A DNA stretch of 64,000 bases, taken from NCBI RefSeq assembly GCF_004795735.1, contig NZ_CP039247.1, forward strand, positions 1,116,001-1,180,000, written 5' to 3'. The stretch comes from Corynebacterium endometrii. GTDB lineage: Bacteria > Actinomycetota > Actinomycetes > Mycobacteriales > Mycobacteriaceae. The notes under the pieces are model-generated. The model saw nothing but the letters and a program-made list of their open reading frames with translations. It was not told the DNA's origin and ran no database searches. The translations under genes and the position numbers were made by a program. Shown here piece by piece: positions 24,788-34,768 of this stretch (its first letter is position 1; each line of letters starts with the position of its first letter).

Positions 24788-25786
24788 TTACTTAACCGGC
24801 AGAGAGCTGGCCAGGTAATCGGCTCCCGTAAGGGTTCCACCATTGAAGTGGAGTACCCATACGCCACCCTTTTTAGTCTTTAGGGTCTCCTCGTCGCATT
24901 CGAGGAAATCGGGGGACAAGCCCTCGATTACCGCCGGGATGGTCAGCCCCTGTGAGCAGATGACCGGCACGCCGCCATCGGCGGCGATGTCTAGGAAGGC
25001 GGCGAGCGCTTTGGTTGGATTAGCCTCGCAGGTTTCATCGCCCAATTTTGCGTTGACGGTGACACCCAGCTCCAAATCTTGGGCCAGTGGCGCAACGGTC
25101 TGTTGGCAGCGGTTGGGTTTCGCCGAGTAGATGGCGGTGGGGTGGTACGCCTTCAGCATCTCCACGAGCATTTCGGCCTGCTTGCGGCCCTTCTTGTCCA
25201 GTGGGCGGAGGTTGTCATCGCCCTCCCAGTTTTTACGGTCGTGGGCGCGGCCATGGCGCACGTAGAGGACGCGGGTGGTGGGGGCGAGCCTAAGGCGCTT
25301 CGCGGCCTTCTTGAGCACGTCCTTATCCAGGTCGTAACTCACTAATTTCTTGGCCCCATCTAGTGTGAGCCAGCGGATTTCATCCACTTCGTCATTCTTC
25401 TTAAATTTACCGCCGGTAACCTTTGCCGCCCAGTAATAGACAACCTTGGTTCGGTCCTTGACGGGGTAGGTAACCTTCCCCAGGAGCTTGCCAAGCTTTA
25501 CCTCGTAACCGGTTTCCTCGCGGATTTCGCGGACCGCCGTTACGGGCAGGCTCTCGCCCGGGTCCACCTTGCCCTTGGCTAGGGACCAGTCATCGTAATG
25601 CGGGCGGTGGATGACGGCGAATTCCGGATCCTGCGGGTCGCCGCGCCAGAGTACCGCCCCGGCGGCTAGCGTTGTGCGCTTGAATTCTTTGGCGGGATTA
25701 GTGGGAATGGTCTGGTGGCGGCCGGTCATGAACTCTTCGTGCTGAATGTCCTTGTCAGTCTCGTTGAGGTTCTTTGGCGTAGGCAA
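24788..25786 (-). CDS. NUDIX hydrolase fused to histidine-phosphatase domain (MutT1-like)
   Basis: Two-domain protein of about 332 residues resembling mycobacterial MutT1, which removes 8-oxo-dGTP and hydrolyses diadenosine polyphosphates. The NUDIX box is GKVDPGESLPVTAVREIREETGYEV (about residues 72-96). The C-terminal half is a phosphoglycerate-mutase-like domain (RVLYVRHGRAHDR, catalytic His in RHG; SAKPNRCQQT; the partner His region is less plain, VICSQGLTIPAV lacking the usual GH). Start choice: TTG 25786 has AAGGAG seven bases upstream; a GTG at 25804 and an ATG at 25729 are alternatives. It is divergent from gpsA. Confidence 0.9.
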   Translation of the reverse strand: MPTPKNLNETDKDIQHEEFMTGRHQTIPTNPAKEFKRTTLAAGAVLWRGDPQDPEFAVIHRPHYDDWSLAKGKVDPGESLPVTAVREIREETGYEVKLGKLLGKVTYPVKDRTKVVYYWAAKVTGGKFKKNDEVDEIRWLTLDGAKKLVSYDLDKDVLKKAAKRLRLAPTTRVLYVRHGRAHDRKNWEGDDNLRPLDKKGRKQAEMLVEMLKAYHPTAIYSAKPNRCQQTVAPLAQDLELGVTVNAKLGDETCEANPTKALAAFLDIAADGGVPVICSQGLTIPAVIEGLSPDFLECDEETLKTKKGGVWVLHFNGGTLTGADYLASSLPVK

Positions 25787-25840
25787 TGATCGCTCCTTGA
25801 GCACAATAGACAGAAAACCACCCCGGAGTGCTTTCCGTGG

Positions 25841-25875
25841 CTTACTCTAGGTAAGTTTAGTCCTGACGGGCTAAA
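25841..25875. promoter_or_regulatory. Two adjacent palindromes between mutT1-like gene and gpsA
   Basis: CTTAC-TCTAG-GTAAG (25841-25855) and TTTAG...CTAAA (25856-25875, with an inner CC/GG pair) lie side by side in the 165-bp divergent gap. They may be operators for either gene. Confidence 0.35.
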
Positions 25876-25950
25876 TGTGCGCCAACCATCAAGGCCAATG
25901 GCTTAATATGTTAAGTCTTATGACAACTCGAGGAGAGGCTTCAAGCACGC

Positions 25951-26949
25951 ATGGTTAAGGTAGCCGTAATGGGGGCAGGTTCGTGGGGCACCACATTGGC
26001 CAAAGTTTTCGCGGACGCGGGAAATGCGGTGCACCTGTGGGTCCGTAGGCCGGAACTCGCCGAAACCATCCGCGATACGCACCGGAACCCGGATTACTTG
26101 GGGAACATTGAGCTTCCCCAGTCCATCGTGCCCAATACCAGCCCGGCCGAGGTCCTGGAAGGCGCCGAGATAGTAGTCTTTGCGGTTCCGTCTCAGACCA
26201 TGCGCAATAATCTGACGCAATGGGCTCCGCATTTGCCGTCCGATGCCACCCTGGTATCCATCTCCAAAGGCGTGGAAACCACATCTCTCAAGCGTATGAG
26301 TGAGGTCATCGTTGACTGCACGGGCGCGGACCCGTCCCGCATCGCAGTGCTTTCCGGGCCAAACCTGGCCCGTGAGATCGCCGAGGAGCAGGCAGCCGCT
26401 ACTGTCATTGCCTGCTCCAACGAGGAGCGTGCACAGCAGGTTCAGGCGGCCGTCGCCACGGGCTACCTTCGGCCCTATACGAACACCGACGTGATAGGTG
26501 CTGAAATCGGCGGCGCGTGTAAGAACGTCATCGCGCTTGCCTGCGGCATGGCTGCGGGGCGGAGCATGGGAAACAACACCACGGCCACGTTGATTACCCG
26601 CGGACTCGCGGAGATCACCCGTCTGGGAGTGGCGCTCCATGCGGATCCTCGTACCTTCGCCGGTCTCGCTGGCCTGGGTGACCTGGTGGCCACCTGCACC
26701 TCGACCTTGTCTCGAAACTATTCCTTCGGATTCCGGCTTGGCAAAGGGGAAAGCCTCGATGAGGCCCGCGAGGCCACCCATGGCCAGGTCGCAGAGGGCG
26801 TCATCTCCTCGGATTCGGTGTTCCGTTTGGCGCAGAGCGTAGGCGTGGAGATGCCTATAACCCAGGCCGTGTACGGGGTGTGCCATCGCGACGTTTCCGT
26901 GGAAGAGATGATTGTGGCCCTCATGGGTCGTTCAAAGAAGTCCGAATAG
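25951..26949 (+). CDS. gpsA: Glycerol-3-phosphate dehydrogenase [NAD(P)+]
   Basis: Makes sn-glycerol 3-phosphate for phospholipids from dihydroxyacetone phosphate. The 332-residue protein has the Rossmann motif [12 protein letters not shown], the FAVPSQTMR and SISKGVE segments, [11 protein letters not shown], the catalytic Lys in [14 protein letters not shown] and [14 protein letters not shown]. Start ATG 25951; a GAGGAG lies rather far upstream (25929-25934). ddl follows after 22 bp, the arrangement usual in corynebacteria. Confidence 0.97.
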   Translation: MVKVAVMGAGSWGTTLAKVFADAGNAVHLWVRRPELAETIRDTHRNPDYLGNIELPQSIVPNTSPAEVLEGAEIVVFAVPSQTMRNNLTQWAPHLPSDATLVSISKGVETTSLKRMSEVIVDCTGADPSRIAVLSGPNLAREIAEEQAAATVIACSNEERAQQVQAAVATGYLRPYTNTDVIGAEIGGACKNVIALACGMAAGRSMGNNTTATLITRGLAEITRLGVALHADPRTFAGLAGLGDLVATCTSTLSRNYSFGFRLGKGESLDEAREATHGQVAEGVISSDSVFRLAQSVGVEMPITQAVYGVCHRDVSVEEMIVALMGRSKKSE

Positions 26950-26971
26950 AGAGGGAGTAAGGTTTAGCCCT

Positions 26972-28060
26972 ATGACCACCAAGACCCGCGTAGCCGTTGT
27001 GTACGGCGGCCGTAGCTCCGAGCATTCCGTGTCCTGCGTGTCCGCAGGCGCGATTATGGCGAATCTGGATAGGGATAAGTTTGAAGTCATCCCCATCGGC
27101 ATTACCCAGGAAGGCTTCTGGACCAGCGGAACCACGGAGGGGCTCGAAATCGTTGGCGACAAGCTCCCCGTCGTGGAAAAGGTCAATGAGTTGGCCTTGT
27201 CCCTGGCACCGGAGACCCGCGGTGAATTCTATGACACGGTCAATGGCGCCCTCTTCGCCAAGGCTGACGTTATCTTCCCGGTTCTTCACGGTCCGTACGG
27301 CGAGGATGGAACGCTTCAAGGCCTCTTCGAGCTTTCAGGCGTACCTTACGTTGGCGCCGGCGTCCTGGCGTCGGCCGCCGGGATGGATAAGGAGTACACC
27401 AAGAAGCTGCTTGCCGCGGAGGGCCTGCCCGTAGCCCCAGAGGTAATCCTGCGGGATCGCAGCGAGCTAACCGAGGCGGAAAAGGCTCTCCTCGGGCTGC
27501 CGGTCTTCGTCAAGCCGGCGCGCGCCGGATCATCCATCGGCGTCTCTAAGGTGACTGACTGGTCCCAACTGGAAGGCGCCGTCCGGCTAGCGCACGGCGC
27601 CGATACCAAGGTGCTCGTTGAATCGGAGATCACTGGTTCCGAGGTGGAAATCGGCGTACTGCAGTACCCAGACGGTTCCTTAAGGGCCTCGGTCCCCGCG
27701 CGTCTAGTGGGAATTGAGGATTCGGAAGAAGGCTTCTACGGCTTCGAAACCAAGTACATCGATGACGTGGTCTCCGCTGAAATCCCCGCCCAGTTCGATG
27801 CCGGTCTCGTCGAGCAGCTTCAGGAGATGGCGCTGGAAGCATTTACGGCGCTCAATTGTTCGGGATTGTCCCGAGTCGATTTCTTCGTCACTGACAAGGG
27901 GCCAGTGATCAATGAAATCAATACCTTGCCGGGCTTTACTCCAATCTCCATGTACCCGCAGGTGTGGGCCGCTTCCGGGGTGGGGTACTCGGAGCTACTG
28001 ACCTTGCTCATCGAGTCCGCATTATCTCACCATGAGGGGCCCGTAGCCTCCGCCGATTAG
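26972..28060 (+). CDS. ddl: D-alanine--D-alanine ligase
   Basis: ATP-grasp ligase that makes the D-Ala-D-Ala end of the peptidoglycan precursor. The 362-residue protein shows VVYGGRSSEHSVS at the start, FPVLHGPYGEDGTLQG, ATP-grasp segment VFVKPARAGSSIGVSKV, and SRVDFFVTDKGPVINEINTLPGFT with Mg-binding Glu and Asn. GAGGGAG (26950-26957) precedes ATG 26972. It is likely co-transcribed with gpsA, and the next gene is convergent. Confidence 0.98.
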   Translation: MTTKTRVAVVYGGRSSEHSVSCVSAGAIMANLDRDKFEVIPIGITQEGFWTSGTTEGLEIVGDKLPVVEKVNELALSLAPETRGEFYDTVNGALFAKADVIFPVLHGPYGEDGTLQGLFELSGVPYVGAGVLASAAGMDKEYTKKLLAAEGLPVAPEVILRDRSELTEAEKALLGLPVFVKPARAGSSIGVSKVTDWSQLEGAVRLAHGADTKVLVESEITGSEVEIGVLQYPDGSLRASVPARLVGIEDSEEGFYGFETKYIDDVVSAEIPAQFDAGLVEQLQEMALEAFTALNCSGLSRVDFFVTDKGPVINEINTLPGFTPISMYPQVWAASGVGYSELLTLLIESALSHHEGPVASAD

Positions 28061-28064
28061 TGAC

Positions 28065-28982
28065 TCAGGACGCCACCTCTACGGTGGTGGCTTCGATAGC
28101 GGCTGAGAGATTAACCAGCGCCTCCTGCGCCGCATCCTGCGGGGCATGGACGGCTACGTTGACATCGCGCCCCATCGCATACCAGGCGCCGGCGGTGGTG
28201 CCCGCCGCCAAAGTGGTGTCCTCAAACCACGGAAGACCGTCAATCTGCTGGAGCTGAACGCCGGCTTCGTAGCCCTCGGCGTCTTGCACTCCGCAACGAA
28301 CCACCACGGGTTCGCGGGACTGGGCGGTCCAGACGTGGGTGTGGTCCTTGCTGAACTCGCCGTTGTACGCGTATCCCTCGGCGAGCTCGAAGCCCGCGCG
28401 CAGATTCGCGTCCAAAGCTGCGCATCGTTCCTGTTCGCCAGCGGGCTTTAACTCGCTCAAGGGGCCGGGCCGCGGAGCCTGGTCTTCCTGCGCGAGCATA
28501 GCGGTGGATTCAGATAATTCAGTGGGGAACTCATCGTCCCAAGAGGTCAGGGCCACGTTAGGGAAACGATTGGTGCTGTACCACGTGGTTAACGTTGAAC
28601 CCGGGGTCATGTCGGCAACCTCGAGCCAGCGGGTTCCATCTATTTCCTCCGTGGTTGAATACTCCGTGTATTGGAAGGGGAGGTCAACTCCACAGCGGAG
28701 GGTGGTGGGCTGGTCCGAGGTTTCCGCCCAAGCCGCGGTCCCCGCCGGTACGGGTTCGGCGATCTCGGCTCGGTCCAGACCGCCCAATTTTTCCGGCAGG
28801 GCTTCGATGAGGGCTGCGCATTCGGCCGAATCCGCCTGAGGGGAGGGCAGCGGCGTCATGGGGATGGGCTGACGCGCATATTCGTTAAAGAAGTATTTGG
28901 AACCAAATAACACGCCCACAACCAGGAATAATGCTAAACCCAATGAGATAAATACTGCGGTGCGGTTAAATGGATTATTCAT
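28065..28982 (-). CDS. DUF3515-type membrane-anchored protein with two tandem domains
   Basis: The 305-residue protein has one N-terminal transmembrane segment (about 10-30), then an extracytoplasmic part. Two halves repeat the same pattern. AECAALIEALPEKL...TLRCGVD...IDGTRWLEVADMTPGSTLTTWYSTNRFPNVAL spans about 53-165, and ERCAALDANLRAGFEL...VVRCGVQ...IDGLPWFEDTTLAAGTTAGAWYAMGRDVNVAV spans about 190-300. The single-domain DUF3515 protein is commonly found between ddl and thiL in actinobacteria, and its role is not known to me. Conserved Cys pairs (AEC/RCG in each half) may form disulfides. It is divergent from thiL, with starts 29 bp apart. Confidence 0.88.
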   Translation of the reverse strand: MNNPFNRTAVFISLGLALFLVVGVLFGSKYFFNEYARQPIPMTPLPSPQADSAECAALIEALPEKLGGLDRAEIAEPVPAGTAAWAETSDQPTTLRCGVDLPFQYTEYSTTEEIDGTRWLEVADMTPGSTLTTWYSTNRFPNVALTSWDDEFPTELSESTAMLAQEDQAPRPGPLSELKPAGEQERCAALDANLRAGFELAEGYAYNGEFSKDHTHVWTAQSREPVVVRCGVQDAEGYEAGVQLQQIDGLPWFEDTTLAAGTTAGAWYAMGRDVNVAVHAPQDAAQEALVNLSAAIEATTVEVAS

Positions 28983-29011
28983 AGGAGATCATCCTAACTG
29001 AAAGGTAGCTA

Positions 29012-29980
29012 GTGAATTTAACGCCCACCCTTGCAGAGGTAGGGGAACGCGCAGTGATCGACGCTATCAGGGCAGCCGCACCCAGTGGAGTCAACGGTGA
29101 TGATGCCGCGGTGATACCCGCTACCGCGCCCAACTCGCGCACGGTTGCGGCAACTGACATGCTGGTTGAAGGCCGGCACTTCCGGCTCGACTGGTCTTCT
29201 GCTCAGCAGGTTGGATTCAAGGCGATCACCCAGAACTTTGCAGATATCGAGGCCATGGGCGCACGCCCCAGCTCCGCCTTGTTGGCCTTGGCGGCACCGG
29301 GCGATACGCCACTGCACGTCATCGAAGGGATTGCCCAGGGAATCGCCAAACGCTGCAAGGATTACCAGGCCGAGCTGGTAGGCGGGGACGTGACCCGTGC
29401 AGACCAAATCATCCTATCCGTCACCGCAATAGGGCAGTTGGGCGGCAGCAGGTCCCCATTGAGCCTAGATGCCGCGAGGGTTGGCCAAAAGGTGGTTGCG
29501 CATGGACACATTGGTTACTCCGCCGCCGGTCTGGCGCTTTTACAGCGCTTTGGAAACTACCTTCCACCGGGGGCTGAAGGGCTGGCGCGGCTGAAACAGG
29601 CGCACTGTGCGCCATCGATTACCGCCGGACGTGGATTAGTAGCCCGAGCCACTGGAGTTACCGCCATGACGGACAATTCAGACGGGTTGATCAAGGATTT
29701 GAGCCTCATAGCCGAGCGTTCCTCAGTGGCCGTAGACTTGGACGCCCGCGCGCTGGGGCCGGATGCGCTCCTAAAGGAGGCGGGCGAGCTTCTGGGGATC
29801 GACCCTTGGGAGTGGATTCTTACGGGAGGGGAGGACCACACCCTGCTGGGCACCACCCATAAGGATTGCCCAAGCGGCTTTAGGGTCATTGGGGAAGTGA
29901 CTAAGAAAAACGGGGCGGGGCTCGTCACCGTCGATGGCGCCGCGCCCGCTCACCACCGCGGTTGGGAGTCTTTTGCATGA
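29012..29980 (+). CDS. thiL: Thiamine-monophosphate kinase
   Basis: Phosphorylates thiamine monophosphate to the diphosphate cofactor. The 322-residue AIR-synthase/PurM-like protein has the N-terminal [58 protein letters not shown] and [15 protein letters not shown] 29012 is preceded by AAAGGTAG. The stop overlaps the ung start (ATGA), so translation is probably coupled. Confidence 0.96.
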   Translation: MNLTPTLAEVGERAVIDAIRAAAPSGVNGDDAAVIPATAPNSRTVAATDMLVEGRHFRLDWSSAQQVGFKAITQNFADIEAMGARPSSALLALAAPGDTPLHVIEGIAQGIAKRCKDYQAELVGGDVTRADQIILSVTAIGQLGGSRSPLSLDAARVGQKVVAHGHIGYSAAGLALLQRFGNYLPPGAEGLARLKQAHCAPSITAGRGLVARATGVTAMTDNSDGLIKDLSLIAERSSVAVDLDARALGPDALLKEAGELLGIDPWEWILTGGEDHTLLGTTHKDCPSGFRVIGEVTKKNGAGLVTVDGAAPAHHRGWESFA

Positions 29981-30627
29981 GTAACTTGCCAGAAATCAAC
30001 TACCACCCGTCATGGGACCCCGTGCTGGGGCCAGTGCTGGAAAGGGTGTGGCCGGAGCTTTCGCGGCGTCTGAACGGCGGCGAGTACTTGCCCGCTCCGG
30101 CCGACGTTTTCCGCGCGTTTCGGACCCCTTTAGAGGCCGTTCGCGTCCTTATCGTGGGACAGGATCCGTATCCCACCCCTGGTCATCCAATGGGGCTGTC
30201 CTTTTCCACTCAACCCGGGGTCCGCCCGCCCCGCTCCCTGGTCAACATACACAAGGAACTGCACGACGATTTAGGCCTGACCCCACCCGCTGACGGCTCT
30301 CTTCTGCCATGGGTCGATCAGGGGGTATTGATGCTCAACCGGGTGCTGACTGTGGAGCCTGGCAATGCCGGATCTCATCGGCGCTGGGGCTGGGAGGCCG
30401 TGACTGAGGCCGCGATTAGCGCTTTGAATCGCGCCCCAATGGTGGCCATCCTATGGGGCAAGGATGCGCAGGCCTGCCAGCGATTCATTCCTGACGTTCC
30501 TACCATTACCTCAGCCCATCCTTCCCCGTTATCCGCCCGCCGTGGTTTCTTTGGCTCGCGCCCATTTTCCAGGGCAAATGCCTATTTACAAGAGCAGAAT
30601 TCCTTCCCGATCGACTGGCAATTGTAG
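29977..30627 (+). CDS. ung: Uracil-DNA glycosylase (family 1)
   Basis: Removes uracil from DNA in base-excision repair. The 216-residue protein has the catalytic water-activating motif [31 protein letters not shown] and the C-terminal [24 protein letters not shown] 29977 overlaps the thiL TGA in ATGA; an in-frame upstream codon at 29962 is less likely. It is the second gene of a thiL-ung-DAK2-recG run. Confidence 0.98.
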   Translation: MSNLPEINYHPSWDPVLGPVLERVWPELSRRLNGGEYLPAPADVFRAFRTPLEAVRVLIVGQDPYPTPGHPMGLSFSTQPGVRPPRSLVNIHKELHDDLGLTPPADGSLLPWVDQGVLMLNRVLTVEPGNAGSHRRWGWEAVTEAAISALNRAPMVAILWGKDAQACQRFIPDVPTITSAHPSPLSARRGFFGSRPFSRANAYLQEQNSFPIDWQL

Positions 30628-30637
30628 AATAGGCCAC

Positions 30638-31999
30638 ATGTCTAAAATCAACGCGCTTGATGCACAGGGTTTGCGCTCATGGGCAAACCGGGCCGTTGCG
30701 GAACTTACGCAGCGGCGCGAGGACATCAACGCGTTGAATGTTTTCCCGGTCCCGGACTCGGATACCGGATCCAATATGGCCCACACCATGGAATCGGCCC
30801 TGCAACAGGTAGAGCGCGGTGGAGACGTAGCCGAAGCTTTGGCCGTGGGTTCCGTACGCGGGGCGCGGGGAAATTCCGGGATGGTCTTATCCCAGGTGCT
30901 GCGCGCGGTATCTGACAGCACCCGAGACTCGGTGGTCGATGGGGAAGTGCTGGCGGATTCTCTGGAGTTGGCGGTGGCGCTGGTAACAAGGGCTATTTCC
31001 GAACCGGTCGAGGGCACCGTGGTTACGGTTCTGCGGTGCGCCGCCGAAGCGGCCAGGCAGGCGTTGGAAACCTCCGGTAACGATCTCCACGCTGTGGTCC
31101 AAGCGGCCGTGTTCGCAGCCCGAACCTCGCTACAACATACGCCCTCCCAGCTTCCGGCCCTGCGTGACGCCGGAGTGGTCGATGCCGGAGGCGCCGGCTT
31201 GGTGATCCTGTTGGAAGCCTTACTCGCAGAGGTGGATGGGACCGCGCAGCCGGAATCCGTCCCGGCCCTGAGCGCCGAGCCCTCCGGGGAGATCGAGGTG
31301 GTGTTTAACTACCGCGGTGACGTTGATGCGTTGGAACAGGCTCTCAGCACGATGGGTAATTCACTCGTGGTGGCGAGGATGAGCGATGGGACAGCTCGCT
31401 TCCATATACATAGTGCCGATGCCGGATCCCTCATTGAGCACGCCTTCGCCCAGGGTGCAGTGGAGGATTTGGCGCTGGAAGCCCTACCCGTTTCAGCCGT
31501 TGACCCAGCCCCAGATGCACAGCCAACGAGCCAGCGCCACATCTACGCCTGCGCACCACAGGGGGCCTTGGCGGATTTGTTCCGCTCGGCCGGCGCCAAG
31601 ATTGTGGCACCCGGGGAAGCGATAACCGGAGCAACCAGCGAAGATATATTCATCCAGAATGGTTCGGTGGGGGATCCGGGTGAGTCACGGATCATCGCTA
31701 CCGATTCCTATGTATCCGGATTCGCAGCGCTTTCCGTGTACGAACCCGGGAACCCTGACACGGATGCCATGGTTTCAACCATGCGTGACGCCTCCCGTTC
31801 CATGCGGGTGGCGATTCTGGAAGAGGATAGCCCTCAGGCCGTGGTGGATGCCTGCGCAGAGTTACTCGATGAAGGCGGCGAGCAGGTTACCATCCTGACG
31901 TCTATGGCCCTTGGTGACGAGGAATTGGCCCAAGAGTTGGGCGTTGAGACTCTAGTCCTACGCGTGCCGGGCATACGTACAGAAATTGGCGTGGAGTAG
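30638..31999 (+). CDS. DAK2 domain / DegV-like protein (YloV/FakA-type)
   Basis: The 453-residue protein has an N-terminal DAK2 domain (about 1-200; NVFPVPDSDTGSNMAHTM, RGARGNSGMVLSQ, DAGGAGLVILLEALL) carrying the nucleotide/Mg motif. A middle domain and a C-terminal DegV-like region (from about RHIYACAPQGALADLF) follow. In Firmicutes the homologue FakA is a fatty-acid kinase that works with FakB; the actinobacterial role is less clear. ATG 30638 lies 10 bp after ung, and recG starts 9 bp after its stop, the usual corynebacterial order. Confidence 0.9.
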   Translation: MSKINALDAQGLRSWANRAVAELTQRREDINALNVFPVPDSDTGSNMAHTMESALQQVERGGDVAEALAVGSVRGARGNSGMVLSQVLRAVSDSTRDSVVDGEVLADSLELAVALVTRAISEPVEGTVVTVLRCAAEAARQALETSGNDLHAVVQAAVFAARTSLQHTPSQLPALRDAGVVDAGGAGLVILLEALLAEVDGTAQPESVPALSAEPSGEIEVVFNYRGDVDALEQALSTMGNSLVVARMSDGTARFHIHSADAGSLIEHAFAQGAVEDLALEALPVSAVDPAPDAQPTSQRHIYACAPQGALADLFRSAGAKIVAPGEAITGATSEDIFIQNGSVGDPGESRIIATDSYVSGFAALSVYEPGNPDTDAMVSTMRDASRSMRVAILEEDSPQAVVDACAELLDEGGEQVTILTSMALGDEELAQELGVETLVLRVPGIRTEIGVE

Positions 32000-32008
32000 G
32001 AGACAACC

Positions 32009-34099
32009 ATGTTGGGCTGGGAGTACTCCACGCCACTCATTCAGGTTTTAGATCCTAAAGTAGCCCGCACCATCACCTCCTCCCTTGGGTATGAAACGTG
32101 TGGAGAGCTTCTGATGCATTTTCCGCGCGATTACGTCCGCCATGGCCGCGACGTTGGCTGGGGTGGTGCCCAAGAAGGCGATATCGTCACCATCACCGCG
32201 ACCATAGTTAATGCCTCGGTCAGGCCAATCAAACAGGGGCAAATGCTGACGGTCTACCTAGACCAGGGCATCAGCGCAAGCTTTTTCCGGGCGAAATGGC
32301 AGATAGGTCAGCTCAAACCCGGTGTGCGTGTAATGATGAGCGGCAAACTCAAATACTTTCGCGGGCAGCCTCAATTAAGCCACCCTGATTACATGGTGCT
32401 TGATACACCCGGTGCAGAAAGCAAGGCATCCACCGGTTCTCTGCGGAATTTGTCAAAGTTTGGTGACATCTACGAGTTACTGACGGATAGGGACTGGATC
32501 CCAATTTACCCAGCGACCGCCAAGGTTACGTCCTGGATGATTATGGGGGCTATTCACCAGGTATTAGCGCAGATGCCGGAGGTGGAAGAACCCATCCCGG
32601 GAGTCATGCCTTTGGTGGCACCCTTGACGTTTGATGCGGCGCTGCGCCAAATACATGAACCCGGACCGGACGGGCCCCACGGCGCTATAAGCCGCATGAA
32701 ATATAACGAGGCCTTGGAGATAGGTCTGGTGATGGCTCTTCGCAAGCGCGATACTCTCCACCACAAGGCCCCGCCGCTCAAGCCGGATGAGACCGGTTAC
32801 GTCCAGCAGTTGTTGCAGGACCTACCGTTTGACCTGACGGCGGGCCAGCGACGGGTGATGGGAGAAATCAGTTTAGACCTGGCTGACTCCGTGCCCATGT
32901 CACGCCTGCTGCAAGGCGAGGTGGGCTCGGGCAAAACCATGGTGGCCGTTGCGGCCATGCTCCAGGCTGTGGATGCGGGCAAACAGGCTGCTATTTTGGC
33001 TCCTACTGAGGTTTTGGCCTCTCAGCACGCAACTTCGATTGCGCGGTTGGTACCAGCTGGGGTCAACGTGGTGCTCCTGACCGGCTCTATGAAGACCGCA
33101 GAGAAACGGCAGGCCTTGCTGGACATTATTTCTGGTGAGGCCCATATCATTATCGGAACCCATGCCATCATTCAGGAAAGCGTTGAGTTTTTCGACTTGG
33201 GATTCGTGGTGGTAGACGAGCAGCATCGCTTCGGGGTAGAGCAGCGCGAATCCTTGCGAGCAAAGGCCCGTGAAGGTTTTATCCCTCACGTGTTGGTGAT
33301 GACCGCCACCCCCATTCCACGCACGATTGCCATGACCGTTTTCGGGGATTTGGCCGTTTCAACCTTAAAGGAACTACCCGGTGGCCGAAAGCCGATTCAA
33401 TCTGCGGTAGTCCCAGAGTTCAAACCGGATTGGGTGACTAGGGCTCTGGCCCGCATCGTAGAAGAAGTTGCCAAGGGCCATCAAGCTTTCATCGTGTGCC
33501 CTCGCATCGACGGCGAGGGCGGGGTCTTGGATATGGAGGAAAAGCTGAGTCGCGGGCCACTGCGCGGCTTATCCGTAGGAATCCTGCATGGACGCATGCA
33601 GGATAAGGACGAGGTGATGGCGGAGTTCGCCGCGGGCCGGTTCGATGTGCTCATCGCGACTACGGTGATCGAAGTGGGCGTTGATGTCCCCAACGCTACG
33701 GTTATGCTCATACGCGAGGCCGAGTCTTTCGGCGTGAGCCAGCTGCACCAGCTGCGCGGCCGAGTGGGCCGTGGCGGCCTGCCTTCAGTATGCCTATTCC
33801 ACACGCTTGCCGAGCCGGGGCATCCTAGCGTGGAGTACCTGCACAAAATCGCGGCGACGAACTCTGGCTTTGAACTGGCGGAATTGGACCTGCAACAGCG
33901 GCACGAGGGTGACATTTTAGGCGTGAATCAATCAGGATCGAGGCGCAGCCTCAAGCTCCTCGATTTGCGTAAGGACCAGGACATTATTGCTCTTGCCCAT
34001 TCGGACGCGCAGGAATTGGTGGAGGCTGACGCGGAATCCGCGGCGGCCTTGATCACCGGGCTGACGGACGAAGAGCAACAGTTCCTGGATAAGAACTAG
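32009..34099 (+). CDS. recG: ATP-dependent DNA helicase RecG
   Basis: Remodels stalled replication forks and branched DNA. The 696-residue protein has an OB-fold wedge domain (about 55-150), Walker A GEVGSGKTMVA, DEQHRFGVEQRE (DExH motif II), MTATPIPRTIAM (motif III), and motifs V-VI in TTVIEVGVDVPNAT and HQLRGRVGRGGLPSVC. Length is normal. It begins 9 bp after the DAK2 gene in a run of overlapping or near-touching genes. Confidence 0.97.
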   Translation: MLGWEYSTPLIQVLDPKVARTITSSLGYETCGELLMHFPRDYVRHGRDVGWGGAQEGDIVTITATIVNASVRPIKQGQMLTVYLDQGISASFFRAKWQIGQLKPGVRVMMSGKLKYFRGQPQLSHPDYMVLDTPGAESKASTGSLRNLSKFGDIYELLTDRDWIPIYPATAKVTSWMIMGAIHQVLAQMPEVEEPIPGVMPLVAPLTFDAALRQIHEPGPDGPHGAISRMKYNEALEIGLVMALRKRDTLHHKAPPLKPDETGYVQQLLQDLPFDLTAGQRRVMGEISLDLADSVPMSRLLQGEVGSGKTMVAVAAMLQAVDAGKQAAILAPTEVLASQHATSIARLVPAGVNVVLLTGSMKTAEKRQALLDIISGEAHIIIGTHAIIQESVEFFDLGFVVVDEQHRFGVEQRESLRAKAREGFIPHVLVMTATPIPRTIAMTVFGDLAVSTLKELPGGRKPIQSAVVPEFKPDWVTRALARIVEEVAKGHQAFIVCPRIDGEGGVLDMEEKLSRGPLRGLSVGILHGRMQDKDEVMAEFAAGRFDVLIATTVIEVGVDVPNATVMLIREAESFGVSQLHQLRGRVGRGGLPSVCLFHTLAEPGHPSVEYLHKIAATNSGFELAELDLQQRHEGDILGVNQSGSRRSLKLLDLRKDQDIIALAHSDAQELVEADAESAAALITGLTDEEQQFLDKN

Positions 34100-34181
34100 C
34101 GTGCGCTAGTGTGTTAAACAATCAGGAGCAAACCCAGTTTAAGTGCTGCCTTAGGCTAAAACGCTTGGAGAAGGAGAGTAT

Positions 34182-34748
34182 ATGACCAGGATTATTGCCG
34201 GAGAGGCGCGCGGCCGAACCATTAAGGTTCCCGCTGAAGGCACCCGCCCTACCGCAGACCGTGCTCGTGAAGGCTTGTTTTCTTCTCTCGCCGTTCGTTG
34301 GGGGTTTGCGGATGTCCGATGCCTGGACTTGTTTGCGGGCTCGGGCGCGCTGGGGCTCGAAGCCGCAAGTCGCGGTGCCGAGGAAGTGGTCCTAGTGGAA
34401 AACAATCCAGCGGCATGCAAAGTCATCCAGCACAACATGGGGGTGGTTAAGCACCCACAGGTTACCCTGCGTGAGTCTAGCGCCAAGTCCTACCTGCAGG
34501 GCGCACCGAGGGGTTACTTCGATATGGTGCTCGCCGACCCACCGTACGAGTTCGACGAAATCGCTGAACTCGTAGAGCTCATCGAGCCCGTGCTAGCCGA
34601 CGATGCAATAGTGGTCATCGAACGCCACACCGACTCCCCGCAGACCGAATGGCCTGAGGGGTTTCAAGCCACTGGCCAGAAGCTGAAGAAGCGCACTTTC
34701 GGGATAGCACGCTTCGATATGGCCATTTTTCGACGCGAATCCGAGTAG
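34182..34748 (+). CDS. rsmD: 16S rRNA (guanine966-N2)-methyltransferase
   Basis: Methylates G966 of 16S rRNA using S-adenosylmethionine. The 188-residue protein has RIIAGEARGRTIKVP at the start, RPTADRAREGLFSSL, the SAM motif CLDLFAGSGALGLEAASRGA and the catalytic DPPY. AGAAGGAGAG precedes ATG 34182. coaD follows after 20 bp, a common pairing. Confidence 0.96.
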   Translation: MTRIIAGEARGRTIKVPAEGTRPTADRAREGLFSSLAVRWGFADVRCLDLFAGSGALGLEAASRGAEEVVLVENNPAACKVIQHNMGVVKHPQVTLRESSAKSYLQGAPRGYFDMVLADPPYEFDEIAELVELIEPVLADDAIVVIERHTDSPQTEWPEGFQATGQKLKKRTFGIARFDMAIFRRESE

Positions 34749-34768
34749 ATCGGAGTAAGGTAGCCGCC

